Below are positions 55,565 to 64,000 of a DNA stretch of 64,000 bases, piece by piece. The stretch covers positions 30,823-94,822 of the forward strand of contig NZ_CAKXZS010000010.1 of assembly GCF_935822925.1 (NCBI RefSeq). Direction: 5' to 3'. How positions within the stretch are numbered: position 1 is the stretch's first letter; each line of letters starts with the position of its first letter. The notes beneath the pieces are model-generated. The model ran no database searches. It was not told the DNA's origin and saw nothing but the letters and a program-made list of their open reading frames with translations. This stretch comes from Mesorhizobium ventifaucium. GTDB taxonomy: Bacteria; Pseudomonadota; Alphaproteobacteria; Rhizobiales; Rhizobiaceae. Made by a program: the position numbers and the translations under genes.

Positions 55565-57108
55565 GCCTCGACGTTCATGACATCGGCGGGGCGCCGGTCA
55601 TCATCGGCGCCGGTGTGGCAGGCCTGATGACGGCGCTTCTTCTGGCGCCGGAACCGGTTGTGCTTCTGTCCAATGCGGGGCTGGGAACCGGAGCCTGCAG
55701 CGAGCTCGCCCAAGGCGGTCTTGCGGCAAGTGTCGGCGGCGAGGACAGTCCCGAACTTCATCTTTGTGACACCCTCGCGGCCGGCGACGGCCTCTGCGAC
55801 GTGACGACGGTGCGGCGAACGGTCCGAGCTGCACCTGAAGCGATCAGGACTCTAGAGCGCTTCGGTGTCGCATTCGACCGACGCGCTGACGGCGCGTTGC
55901 GGCTCGGGCTTGAGGCGGCGCACTCGCAGCGGCGGATCGTGCATGCGGCGGGCGATGCCACCGGTCGCGAGCTGGTCCGCGCGCTGATCGCCGCGGCACG
56001 GCGCACAGCCTCCATCACTATCCTGGAAAACGTGGAGGCCCGCCGGCTTGTCGTGGAAGACGGGGCGATTATCGCCGTGGTCGCGGCCAGGTGCACGGGC
56101 GCAATCGCCTTGCCAACGCGCCGCGCGGTCCTGGCGACCGGCGGCATCGGCGGCTTGTTTAGCGATACGACAAACCCGCCTGGCTCATGTGGACAGGGGC
56201 TCGCGCTCGCCGCCTGTGCCGGGGCGGAGTTCGCCGACCTGGAATTCGTGCAGTTCCACCCGACCGCCCTCGAGGGTCCGCGGCGGCCGATGCCGCTGGT
56301 GAGCGAAGCGGTGCGCGGCGAGGGTGCTGTGCTCGTCGACGAGCATGGAGAGCGTTTCCTCGCTGAAACCCCAGGGGGCGAGCTTGCGCCTCGCGACGTG
56401 GTTGCGCGCGCGGTTTGGCACCAGCTCGCTGCCGGACGCCGTGTGTTCCTGGACGCAAGGCAATGTCTCGGCCTCAGATTTGACAAGCGCTTTCCGGCGA
56501 TCGCCGATTTGTGTCGCCAGGCCGGCATCGATCCCGCGACCGACCCGATCCCGGTGCGCCCGGCGGCACATTATCACATGGGCGGTGTTGCTGTAGACGC
56601 TGCCGGCCGCAGCTCCATCGAGGGATTGTGGGCATGTGGCGAGGTCGCATGCACCGGTCTGCACGGCGCGAACCGACTCGCCAGCAACTCGCTTATCGAA
56701 GCGGCGGTCACAGCGAGCTGGGTTGCTGAAAGCGTCGCCAACGTATCACACACCCGGCGACCGCGCGTGTGTTCCGCATTCGTGCCTCGACGGCCAGACG
56801 CCTCCGGCATCCGCCCAATCGTCTCCGCCGCGCTCGGCATCATCCGCGATGGCGAGACGCTACGCGACGGGGTGGCGACCCTGTTACCGATTGCAGCTCA
56901 CGACGGCGCTGCCTCCGACCCCGCCTTGGTCGCGCTGATGATCGCCATTGCGGCCCTGCGGCGCGAAGAGAGCCGCGGATCGCACTGTCGTTCCGATTTC
57001 CCCGGACGCGATGCAGATGCGCGCCAGTCACGGCTGACACTGCCCAGCGCAATACAGACCGCCGTCGCACTCAGCTGGCGGGCGCCGATGCGGAGCACCC
57101 TGACATGA
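55561..57108 (+). CDS. nadB: NadB, L-aspartate oxidase
   Basis: The 515-residue flavoprotein has the FAD fold [19 protein letters not shown], the substrate region [20 protein letters not shown], and [20 protein letters not shown]. It oxidises aspartate to iminoaspartate for NadA. Both ends overlap neighbours (ATGA), so nadABC is one coupled operon. Confidence 0.95.
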   Translation: MSLDVHDIGGAPVIIGAGVAGLMTALLLAPEPVVLLSNAGLGTGACSELAQGGLAASVGGEDSPELHLCDTLAAGDGLCDVTTVRRTVRAAPEAIRTLERFGVAFDRRADGALRLGLEAAHSQRRIVHAAGDATGRELVRALIAAARRTASITILENVEARRLVVEDGAIIAVVAARCTGAIALPTRRAVLATGGIGGLFSDTTNPPGSCGQGLALAACAGAEFADLEFVQFHPTALEGPRRPMPLVSEAVRGEGAVLVDEHGERFLAETPGGELAPRDVVARAVWHQLAAGRRVFLDARQCLGLRFDKRFPAIADLCRQAGIDPATDPIPVRPAAHYHMGGVAVDAAGRSSIEGLWACGEVACTGLHGANRLASNSLIEAAVTASWVAESVANVSHTRRPRVCSAFVPRRPDASGIRPIVSAALGIIRDGETLRDGVATLLPIAAHDGAASDPALVALMIAIAALRREESRGSHCRSDFPGRDADARQSRLTLPSAIQTAVALSWRAPMRSTLT

Positions 57109-57992
57109 ATTCGTTCTCACCCCTTCCCTCAACCCTGATCGAGCCGATCGTGCGCGGTGCTCTTCTCGAAGACCTGGGCAGATGCGGTGATCTGACCAGC
57201 GACGCCGTGATCCCGCGTGATCGCACGGCCACCTTGGTGCTCAAGTCGCGACAGTCGGGGATCGTTGCCGGGCTCGATCTGGCCGCCTTCGCCTTCATGC
57301 TCGTCGAACCTGCGATCGACATGCAAATCTGGCGAGGTGACGGCAGCGATGTCGCGGCGGGCGAGACTATCGCCAAGCTGTGCGGACCCGCGCGAGGCCT
57401 GCTCACGGCCGAGCGCACGGCGCTCAATTTTCTGTGCCGCCTGAGCGGCATTGCTACTGCCACGGCGACGATGGTCGAGGCCGTGCGTGGCCACAAGGCG
57501 AAAATCGTGTGCACGCGAAAAACGACGCCCGGCCTGCGCGCGTTGGAGAAATACGCCGTGCGCGTCGGCGGCGGCGCCAATCACCGCTTCGGGCTCGACG
57601 ACGCCGTGCTGATCAAGGACAACCACATCGCGATTGCCGGCGACATTCGCACGGCAATAGAGCGGGCACGCGCCGCCGCAGGCCACATGGTGAAGATCGA
57701 GGTCGAGGTCGACACGCTGGAGCAGCTCGATGTAGCGCTCGCGCTGGGAGTCCACGTGGTGCTGCTCGACAATATGTCGGTTGAGGATCTTGCCCGCGCC
57801 GTGGCACTGGTCGGTGGCCGAGCCATCACCGAGGCCTCCGGTCGGGTGACGCCGAAAACGGCTCCGTCGATTGCTGCGACGGGGGTCGACCTCATCTCAG
57901 TCGGATGGCTGACACACAGCGCCCCTATCCTCGACATCGGCCTGGATATGCCGGCGCATCGGCGCGCGCTTGAACTGATGGAGATGGAATGA
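57105..57992 (+). CDS. nadC: NadC, quinolinate phosphoribosyltransferase
   Basis: The 295-residue protein starts [20 protein letters not shown] (ATG inside the nadB stop). It has AERTALNFLCRLSGIATATA, CTRKTTPGLRALEKYAV, and HRFGLDDAVLIKDNHIA, all typical. It makes nicotinate mononucleotide. A 213-bp gap to bioB follows, without a gene I can support and without an obvious BioR box. Confidence 0.95.
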   Translation: MNSFSPLPSTLIEPIVRGALLEDLGRCGDLTSDAVIPRDRTATLVLKSRQSGIVAGLDLAAFAFMLVEPAIDMQIWRGDGSDVAAGETIAKLCGPARGLLTAERTALNFLCRLSGIATATATMVEAVRGHKAKIVCTRKTTPGLRALEKYAVRVGGGANHRFGLDDAVLIKDNHIAIAGDIRTAIERARAAAGHMVKIEVEVDTLEQLDVALALGVHVVLLDNMSVEDLARAVALVGGRAITEASGRVTPKTAPSIAATGVDLISVGWLTHSAPILDIGLDMPAHRRALELMEME

Positions 57993-58205
57993 AAAGCATT
58001 CCCCCCTCCGCTGGACCGCGCCGACGCAGGAGCTGCTCCATGCGAGCCTGTATCTTTGTGCGGCGCACCCTCCAACTGGTTCAGGCTCATCGGGCTGATC
58101 GACGATCGTAGCGAACCCGAGGAGGGTCGACAGACTCCTGCACGCGCTGTCGGACCAGCGACAAAGCTTTTGACGACGACGATTGGAACGAACTCGGAGT
58201 GCGAC

Positions 58206-59186
58206 GTGAAGCAAGCCATGCAATCGATCGAGGGGGCACTATCCCGATGGAACCGCAAAGAGGCCGAGGCTATCCACGGGATGCCGTTCAACGACCTGCT
58301 CTTCCTGGCGCAGACAATCCACCGCCAGAACTTCGATCGCAACCGGGTGCAGCTGTCGCGGCTGCTCAGCATCAAGACCGGCGGATGCCCGGAGGATTGC
58401 GGCTATTGCAGCCAGTCTACACATTACGAAACCGGCCTGAAGGCGTCCAAGCTGATGGAGGTGGAGCGTGTCATTGCCGAAGCGATGAAGGCGCGGGACG
58501 CCGGCGCCACCCGCTATTGCATGGGCGCCGCATGGCGCAGTCCGAAGGAACGCGACATGGGCTCCGTGGTCGCCATGATCGAGGGCGTGAAGGCGCTCGG
58601 CATGGAGACCTGCATGACGCTCGGAATGCTGGACCTCAGTCAGGCGCAGCGCCTGAAGGCGGCCGGTCTCGACTACTACAATCACAACATCGACACGTCC
58701 GAGCGCTATTACGGCGAGGTTGTTTCAACCAGGACCTTTGCCGACCGGCTGGAAACACTTGGGCACGTGCGCGAGGTCGGCATGAAGGTCTGCTGCGGCG
58801 GCATTGTCGGGATGGGAGAGGAAAAGGCCGATCGCATCGACATGCTGGTCACACTCGCGAACCTGCCCGAGCCGCCGGAAAGCGTGCCGATCAACATGCT
58901 CATCCCCATCGAAGGCACGCCGCTTGCCGAGGCCGAGCCCATCGATCCGATCGATTTCGTCCGCACCATTGCGCTCGCCCGCATCATGATGCCGAAGTCC
59001 TATGTAAGGCTCTCCGCCGGCAGGACGGCGATGAGCGACGAAACGCAGGCGCTGTGCTTCTTTGCCGGCGCCAATTCGATCTTTGTCGGCGACATGCTGC
59101 TGACGGCGGACAATCCCGGCGAGGACAAGGATAATCGTCTATTTAGACGTCTCGGCATTGAGCCGATGCCACGCGAGGCAAGATGA
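58206..59186 (+). CDS. bioB: BioB, biotin synthase
   Basis: The 326-residue radical-SAM enzyme has the cluster motif [34 protein letters not shown], and the C-terminal [16 protein letters not shown]. It inserts sulfur into dethiobiotin. I choose the GTG ([10 protein letters not shown]) six bases after a GGAG site; the ATG four codons later is possible. It overlaps bioF by four bases. Confidence 0.95.
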   Translation: MKQAMQSIEGALSRWNRKEAEAIHGMPFNDLLFLAQTIHRQNFDRNRVQLSRLLSIKTGGCPEDCGYCSQSTHYETGLKASKLMEVERVIAEAMKARDAGATRYCMGAAWRSPKERDMGSVVAMIEGVKALGMETCMTLGMLDLSQAQRLKAAGLDYYNHNIDTSERYYGEVVSTRTFADRLETLGHVREVGMKVCCGGIVGMGEEKADRIDMLVTLANLPEPPESVPINMLIPIEGTPLAEAEPIDPIDFVRTIALARIMMPKSYVRLSAGRTAMSDETQALCFFAGANSIFVGDMLLTADNPGEDKDNRLFRRLGIEPMPREAR

Positions 59187-60322
59187 ACGAGCCGCCGCTT
59201 GCCCGCTATGAAGCAACCCTGCAGGGTCTGGCACGCAAGGGCCGGCTTCGGACACTGGCGCCGCGCGCCGGGCTCGACTTCTCGTCCAACGATTATCTCG
59301 GGCTTGCTGCCTCGAAGAGACTTGGCGATGCAGTCGCGGCGGCGATCGAGGGGGGCACCCCGGTCGGCGCTACCGGATCGCGGCTCCTGCGCGGCAACGC
59401 GCCGGAGCATGAGGCATTGGAGGCAGATGCGGCGGCGTTCTTCGGGGCCGAACGGGCGCTGTTCTTCGGCAGCGGCTACATCGCCAACTTCGCCCTGCTG
59501 AGCGCCCTGCCGCAGAAGGGCGGCCTGCTGATCCTCGACGAACTCGCGCATGCCAGCATGCATGAAGGGGCGCGGGCTGGACGCGCCGAGTTCAGGCCGG
59601 CCACGCACAACGACATAGATGCTTTTGAGGACGCGATCAGGCGCTGGCGCGCCGAAGGTGGCATGGGGCATATCTGGATCGCAGTCGAAAGCCTGTATAG
59701 CATGGATGGCGACTGCGCGCCGATGGAGAGCCTGGTCGGGCTTGCCGATCGGTACGAGGCATTCATAGTGGTCGACGAGGCACATGCCACCGGCGTCTGG
59801 GGACCGGACGGCCGGGGGCTGGCCGCCGCTTTCGAGGGCCGCGACAACATTGTCGCGCTCCACACATGCGGCAAGGCGCTCGGCGCATCCGGCGCACTCG
59901 TCACTGGGCCGGGAGTGCTGTGCGACTATATTGTCAACCGCTGCCGGCCCTTTATCTACGCCACCGCGCCATCGCCGCTAATGGCGGTGGCGGCGCGCGA
60001 AGCGCTCGCAATCCTGGTCGACGAGCCGATGCGCCGCGTTCAGCTGCATGAGTACGTTGCCTTCGCGGGCCGCCAACTGGCGGAGCGCTGTGGCGTGGCG
60101 CGCAGCGGCTCGCAGATCCAGCCACTTGTCATTGGCGACGTCAGCCGCACCATGGTGATGGCGGCGGCACTGCAGGCCCGCGGCTTCGACATACGCGGCA
60201 TTCGCCCGCCGACCGTGCCGGAGGGCACGTCGCGGCTGCGCATTTCGCTGACGCTGAATGTCGGCAAGGCTGACATTTCGGCCATGGTCGAGACGCTCGT
60301 CGAGGTGTTGGGCACGGCATGA
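59183..60322 (+). CDS. bioF: BioF, 8-amino-7-oxononanoate synthase
   Basis: The 379-residue PLP enzyme has [56 protein letters not shown], and the PLP lysine in [13 protein letters not shown]. It condenses pimeloyl thioester with alanine. Start and stop overlap bioB and bioD. Confidence 0.95.
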   Translation: MNEPPLARYEATLQGLARKGRLRTLAPRAGLDFSSNDYLGLAASKRLGDAVAAAIEGGTPVGATGSRLLRGNAPEHEALEADAAAFFGAERALFFGSGYIANFALLSALPQKGGLLILDELAHASMHEGARAGRAEFRPATHNDIDAFEDAIRRWRAEGGMGHIWIAVESLYSMDGDCAPMESLVGLADRYEAFIVVDEAHATGVWGPDGRGLAAAFEGRDNIVALHTCGKALGASGALVTGPGVLCDYIVNRCRPFIYATAPSPLMAVAAREALAILVDEPMRRVQLHEYVAFAGRQLAERCGVARSGSQIQPLVIGDVSRTMVMAAALQARGFDIRGIRPPTVPEGTSRLRISLTLNVGKADISAMVETLVEVLGTA

Positions 60323-60954
60323 CCACGCGTATCGTCGTCACCGGAACAGACACCGGAATAGGGAAGACCGTGTTTTCGGCTGGGCTGGCCGGGCTGCTCA
60401 ACGGCTTTTACTGGAAGCCGGTGCAATCGGGTCTCGATGAGGAGACCGACAGTGAGGCGGTTGAACGGCTCGCCGGCCTGCCGTCAGGGCGCGTGCTGCC
60501 GGAAGCTCACCGCTTGAAGAGCCCGCTGTCGCCGCATCGTTCAGCCGAAATTGACGGCGTCTCGATTGAGGCTGCCGATCTTGCATTTCCGGTCCTGCCG
60601 ACACCGCTCGTCATCGAAGGCGCTGGCGGACTGATGGTGCCGATCAACCGACAGACAAGATTTATTGACATCTTCGCTGAATGGCGGCTGCCGGTCATTC
60701 TGTGCGCCCGCACCGAGCTCGGCACGATCAACCACACTCTGCTGTCGATCGAAGCCCTGCGGGCTCGCTCCATCCCGCTGATCGGCATCGCCTTCATCGG
60801 CGAAGAGGTAGCCGATACGCAAAGGACAATCACCGAATTCGGCGCGGTGCGTCAGCTCGGCAGGCTGCCACACCTCGTTCCGTTGACGCGCGAAACTCTG
60901 CGGAAGGCGATGTTTGCCGGCTTCGACCTCGCCAAGATTGCCGGAGGCGAATGA
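60319..60954 (+). CDS. bioD: BioD, dethiobiotin synthetase
   Basis: The 211-residue protein has the P-loop [32 protein letters not shown], and [18 protein letters not shown]. It closes the ureido ring with CO2 and ATP. It is coupled to bioF and bioA by short overlaps. Confidence 0.94.
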   Translation: MTTRIVVTGTDTGIGKTVFSAGLAGLLNGFYWKPVQSGLDEETDSEAVERLAGLPSGRVLPEAHRLKSPLSPHRSAEIDGVSIEAADLAFPVLPTPLVIEGAGGLMVPINRQTRFIDIFAEWRLPVILCARTELGTINHTLLSIEALRARSIPLIGIAFIGEEVADTQRTITEFGAVRQLGRLPHLVPLTRETLRKAMFAGFDLAKIAGGE

Positions 60955-62219
60955 TGTCGCGGTCGCCGGTCTGGCATCCATTCACCCAGCACGCGATCGA
61001 GCCGGCCATGCCGTCCGTTGTCCGCACGGAAGGGGCTTGGCTAGAGACGAATGACGGAAGGCATATCCTCGATGCAATCTCTTCCTGGTGGGTGGTCACC
61101 CATGGGCACCGCCATTCACGGATCATGGAAGCAATCCGGAATGCGACTGAGATGCTCGACCAGGTGATCTTCGCCGGTCTCACCCATCAGCCGGCAGAGC
61201 AATTGGCCTCGGCGCTGATCGAAATAGTGCCGGCAGGCCTCGACTGGGTCTTCTATTCCGACAGTGGATCCACGTCCGTCGAAGTCGCGCTGAAGATGGC
61301 GCTCGGCTATTACCGCAACATCGGCGCGCCGCGTTCGCGCATCGTCGTCATGGAACACAGCTATCATGGCGACACGATCGGCACGATGAGCGTCGGAGCC
61401 CGCGGCGTGTTCAACGCCGCCTACGAACCCCTGCTGTTCGAGGTCGACACCATTCCGTTTCCGGCCGCAGGGCGCGAGCAGGAAACGCTGGATAGATTCG
61501 AGGCTTTCTCTCGCGACCGCCGCGCCGCCGCGCTGATCGTCGAGCCGCTGGTGCTCGGCGCCGGCGGCATGTTGATGTATCCGGCCTGGGTTCTGGCCGA
61601 ATTGAAGAAGATCACTGAGGCCTCCGGCACGCTGCTGATCGCCGACGAGGTGATGACCGGCTGGGGGCGCACCGGAAGCACGTTCGCCTGCGAGCAGGCG
61701 CTGATCTCTCCGGACATACTATGCACCTCGAAGGGCTTGAGCGGAGGCGCGATTCCACTGGCGGCCACACTCGCGACTGATGCCATCTTCCAGGCCCATT
61801 ACGCCGAAGATCGGCAGAAGACCTTTTTCCACTCGAGCTCCTACACCGCCAATCCGATCGCTTGCGCGGCAGCACTCGCCAATGTCGAGATTTGGCGGGA
61901 CGAGCCGGTGGCCGAGCGGATTGCGGCCTTGAGCGCCGGGCAGGCCGTCGGGCTTCGACGCTTTCGCAACAATGCCAACTTCACAGATTGCCGGGCGACC
62001 GGCACGATCGCAGCTCTCGATCTGCGCGCCGGCTCGGCCGGCTATCTGGCCGAGATCGGGCCAAAGCTGCGCGCTTTCTTCCTCGAACGCGGCCTGCTCG
62101 TGCGCCCGCTCGGTAATGTGCTCTATGTTCTGCCGCCCTATTGCATCACCGGAGAGGAACTCGACCGGCTCTATGACGCCATCGAGGAGGCCGGCGAACG
62201 CTTCGGTCCGAGCGCATGA
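60954..62219 (+). CDS. bioA: BioA, adenosylmethionine-8-amino-7-oxononanoate aminotransferase
   Basis: The 421-residue PLP enzyme begins [20 protein letters not shown] and has [35 protein letters not shown], and the PLP lysine in [17 protein letters not shown]. It makes 7,8-diaminononanoate. A second ATG directly upstream shares the same GGAGG site. Overlaps bioZ by four bases. Confidence 0.95.
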   Translation: MSRSPVWHPFTQHAIEPAMPSVVRTEGAWLETNDGRHILDAISSWWVVTHGHRHSRIMEAIRNATEMLDQVIFAGLTHQPAEQLASALIEIVPAGLDWVFYSDSGSTSVEVALKMALGYYRNIGAPRSRIVVMEHSYHGDTIGTMSVGARGVFNAAYEPLLFEVDTIPFPAAGREQETLDRFEAFSRDRRAAALIVEPLVLGAGGMLMYPAWVLAELKKITEASGTLLIADEVMTGWGRTGSTFACEQALISPDILCTSKGLSGGAIPLAATLATDAIFQAHYAEDRQKTFFHSSSYTANPIACAAALANVEIWRDEPVAERIAALSAGQAVGLRRFRNNANFTDCRATGTIAALDLRAGSAGYLAEIGPKLRAFFLERGLLVRPLGNVLYVLPPYCITGEELDRLYDAIEEAGERFGPSA

Positions 62220-63199
62220 GCAGATCGTCGCGCTTTCTCGGGTTTGGCGATCATGCGCCGGCCCGAAAGGTGGAGAACCAGGAAATCGAGACCCGTCTTG
62301 GACTCGAACCCGGCTGGATCGAGCAGCGCACCGGAATTCGCTCGCGCTTCTGGGCAACCGACCAGGATACGCTGTCCGGCCTTGCCGCGCACGCCGGCGA
62401 CATGGCACTGGCGAATTCCGGCCTCGACCGTGGCGACATCGGCCTGCTGTTACTCGCCACCTCGACGCCCGATCACCTTCTGCCGCCCAGCGCGCCGCTG
62501 GTAGCACATCGCCTGGGCTTAGGCCGCGCCGGTGCGGTTGACCTCACAGGCGCCTGCGCCGGCTTCATCTATGCCCTGATGTTCGCGGACGGATTCACCC
62601 GCATCCATGGCAAAGCGAGCTTGGTCATTGCCGCCAACATCCTCAGCCGCCGCATCAATCCGGCCGAGCGCGCAAGCGCGGTGCTGTTTGCCGATGCCGC
62701 CGGCGCCGTGGTGATTGCCCCGTGCGAAGAGCCGGATCGGGGCATTCTCGGCGCCGCGTTGGCTTCGGACGGCTCGCGCTACGGGCTGATCCAGATTCCC
62801 GCCGGAGGAAGCAACACACCGTTCCACGGCGGCATGGACCTCGGGCAGACCCGCATAACGATCGCCAACGGCCGCGAAGTGTTCGCCAAGGCCGTGGAGA
62901 TGATGTCTCGCTGCTCGCAGGACGCGCTCTCTGCTGCCCGAATGGGATCGCAAGACATCGACCGGTTCGTGCCACACCAGGCCAATGCCCGGATTTTCGA
63001 TGCGGTCGGGAGGGTTCTCGGAATAGCGGATCAAGCAATCGTCAAGACGATCGCCGAGTACGGCAACTCTTCCGCCGCGACCATCCCGCTCTCGCTCTCG
63101 CTTTCGCATCGGGCGCAGCCGTTTCGGCAGGGCGAAAAGGTTCTCCTTGCGGCGGCGGGTGCCGGTCTCACCGGAGGCGCCCTCATCATCGGAATTTAG
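62216..63199 (+). CDS. bioZ: BioZ, FabH-like pimeloyl precursor synthase
   Basis: The 327-residue beta-ketoacyl-ACP synthase III relative has the catalytic Cys in [20 protein letters not shown], the His region [20 protein letters not shown], and the Asn region [20 protein letters not shown]. BioZ of Agrobacterium condenses glutaryl-CoA with malonyl-ACP, bypassing BioC/BioH. Its place at the end of bioBFDA supports that role over a normal FabH. Confidence 0.92.
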   Translation: MSRSSRFLGFGDHAPARKVENQEIETRLGLEPGWIEQRTGIRSRFWATDQDTLSGLAAHAGDMALANSGLDRGDIGLLLLATSTPDHLLPPSAPLVAHRLGLGRAGAVDLTGACAGFIYALMFADGFTRIHGKASLVIAANILSRRINPAERASAVLFADAAGAVVIAPCEEPDRGILGAALASDGSRYGLIQIPAGGSNTPFHGGMDLGQTRITIANGREVFAKAVEMMSRCSQDALSAARMGSQDIDRFVPHQANARIFDAVGRVLGIADQAIVKTIAEYGNSSAATIPLSLSLSHRAQPFRQGEKVLLAAAGAGLTGGALIIGI

Positions 63200-63232
63200 C
63201 GGTACGACGGCCATGCACAGGATTTGTCTCGA

Positions 63233-63394
63233 ATGACACTAGCAAAACGGGCCCAATGCGAAAAAATGATCGCCGGCAAGCTGCATGGGTGCTGGTTCGG
63301 TGACGCGAGAGCGAAAACCCTGCAGACGATTTTCTCGAGCAGGACGATCGGCAAGGCTACCTTGCTGGGCGAGGAGTGGTTGGCGCCAGTCTAG
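63233..63394 (+). pseudogene. Remnant of a maltose/NodL-type acetyltransferase N-terminus
   Basis: A 53-codon frame holds AQCEKMIAGKLHG and DARAKTLQTIF, like the Mac domain that starts maltose O-acetyltransferase and NodL (EKM.AGELY...DPEL...R.RA..L...FN). About ten residues are missing in between, and the catalytic left-handed helix is absent. It is a fragment at best. Confidence 0.35.
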
Positions 63395-63525
63395 AGAGCG
63401 GAGGTATCCAACTCCTCATTGCGATGAAGTCATCCTCGATATGTCGGCCCTTATTGGTCAACATCGTAACGGCAGTAGTGGCAGCCGTGAATTGAATTAC
63501 CGGCCCCTCGAAGGCATCAACCGTC

Positions 63526-64000
63526 ATGCAGTGCGAAAAAAATGCTCATCTGCCTGTCTCAACAACGCTGGCTCCATTTCGGAACCCGGTGTTTCGCTCG
63601 ATCTGGACGGCCACACAAATATCCAGCCTCGGGTGGCTCGTGCAAACGGTCGCCATCAGTTGGCTGATGGCCACGATTTCCGCTTCGGATCTGATGGTTG
63701 CACTCGTGCAGGCCGCATCCACATTGCCGGTATTCTTCCTCTCAATTCTTGCCGGAGCCATTGCCGACAACTTCAGCCGCCGATGGGTGATGTTTGCGGG
63801 GCACTGCCTGATAGCATTGGCATCAACGACGCTGATGATTTCTGTCGGTCTGGGATTTGCCGGTCCCTGGCTAATTCTCGGACTAGGTTTCCTGGCCGGC
63901 TGCGGCTTTGCCTTGAATGATCCGGCCTGGCACGCTTCTGTTGGTGATATCCTTCACAAGCGCGACATCCCGGCTGCGGTGACGCTTATGTCCGTCGGAT
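63526..64000 (+). CDS. MFS transporter (MFS_3/EntS-like), partial at window end
   Basis: From ATG 63526 the frame reads FRNPVFRSIWTATQISSLGW, LVQTVAISWLMATISASDLM, FFLSILAGAIADNFSRRWVM and GCGFALNDPAWHASVGDILH, the first five helices of an MFS_3 family exporter. The SIWTATQISSLG opening and the cytoplasmic ADNFSRRWV loop are typical. It continues past 64000, so substrate and completeness are unknown. No start-proximal ribosome site is strong. Confidence 0.8.
   Translation, partial: MQCEKNAHLPVSTTLAPFRNPVFRSIWTATQISSLGWLVQTVAISWLMATISASDLMVALVQAASTLPVFFLSILAGAIADNFSRRWVMFAGHCLIALASTTLMISVGLGFAGPWLILGLGFLAGCGFALNDPAWHASVGDILHKRDIPAAVTLMSVG

Noticed and set aside
57993..58205. BioR operator before bioB
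   Set aside because: No TTATCTATAA-like palindrome is present in the gap.
1..64000. CRISPR arrays, tRNA or rRNA genes, and a known anti-phage defence system
   Set aside because: No regularly spaced repeats, tRNA cloverleaf or rRNA-like sequence, and no recognisable defence nuclease set was seen on either strand. ArdC is the only antirestriction gene.

Overview
The window is about 64 kb of a symbiotic rhizobium, most likely Mesorhizobium, and looks like the inside of a tripartite-type symbiosis ICE (symbiosis island) rather than core chromosome. The case rests on gene content: nodM behind a nod box, a second nod box with a decayed sugar O-methyltransferase gene, fixNOQP-GHIS with fnrN and hemN, a trb type IV secretion operon with traG, a relaxase/oriT/excisionase block (rlxS, traF, rdfS), traR-traI quorum sensing, and a pan-nad-bio vitamin cluster. 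I see no rRNA, tRNA, CRISPR array, integrase gene or intact insertion sequence, so neither end of the element is in view.

Layout, left to right. 1-5.3 kb: a frameshifted GGDEF-EAL gene that runs off the left edge, a UbiM-type ubiquinone hydroxylase with a small partner gene, and a GH127 arabinofuranosidase gene with a frameshift near its 3' end. 5.5-16.4 kb: the microaerobic respiration block. It holds the cbb3 oxidase genes fixNOQP and the copper/assembly genes fixGHIS, all on the minus strand, then an IS481-like remnant, the oxygen sensor gene fnrN and hemN. FNR/FixK-like dyads lie in front of fixN and between fnrN and hemN. 16.5-28.5 kb: the mating-pair-formation operon (a copG-like gene, trbBCDEJLFGI and a DUF2274 gene), preceded by traG. 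28.7-34.1 kb: nodulation genes (nodM, the noeI-like pseudogene, two nod boxes) and an SMP-30 lactonase. 34.7-43 kb: DNA processing and maintenance (relaxase, candidate oriT, lytic transglycosylase, TraF peptidase, RdfS excisionase, DUF736, a ParB-like gene broken by two frameshifts, DUF2958, ArdC). 43.2-49.5 kb: accessory metabolism (DsbA-like protein, a dctA copy with an internal deletion, queEDC, bluB, a DUF982 gene). 50-51.5 kb: traR-traI with a lux-box. 51.6-63.2 kb: panCB, a Nudix-type NAD regulator, nadABC and bioBFDAZ. 63.2-64 kb: an acetyltransferase remnant and the start of an MFS transporter.

How it fits together. Homoserine-lactone signalling (TraI/TraR) and RdfS would control excision and transfer. 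RlxS would nick the candidate oriT, TraG would couple the relaxosome to the Trb channel, TraF would mature the TrbC pilin and the transglycosylase would open the cell wall. The cargo supports symbiosis (Nod factor precursor, high-affinity oxidase) and vitamin self-sufficiency (pantothenate, NAD, biotin, the B12 lower ligand). Several genes are damaged (GGDEF-EAL, GH127, parB, noeI-like, dctA), and IS fragments sit at module borders, which fits an element assembled from blocks and still decaying. The module assignments are strong. The operator, oriT and riboregulatory calls are pattern-based inferences.
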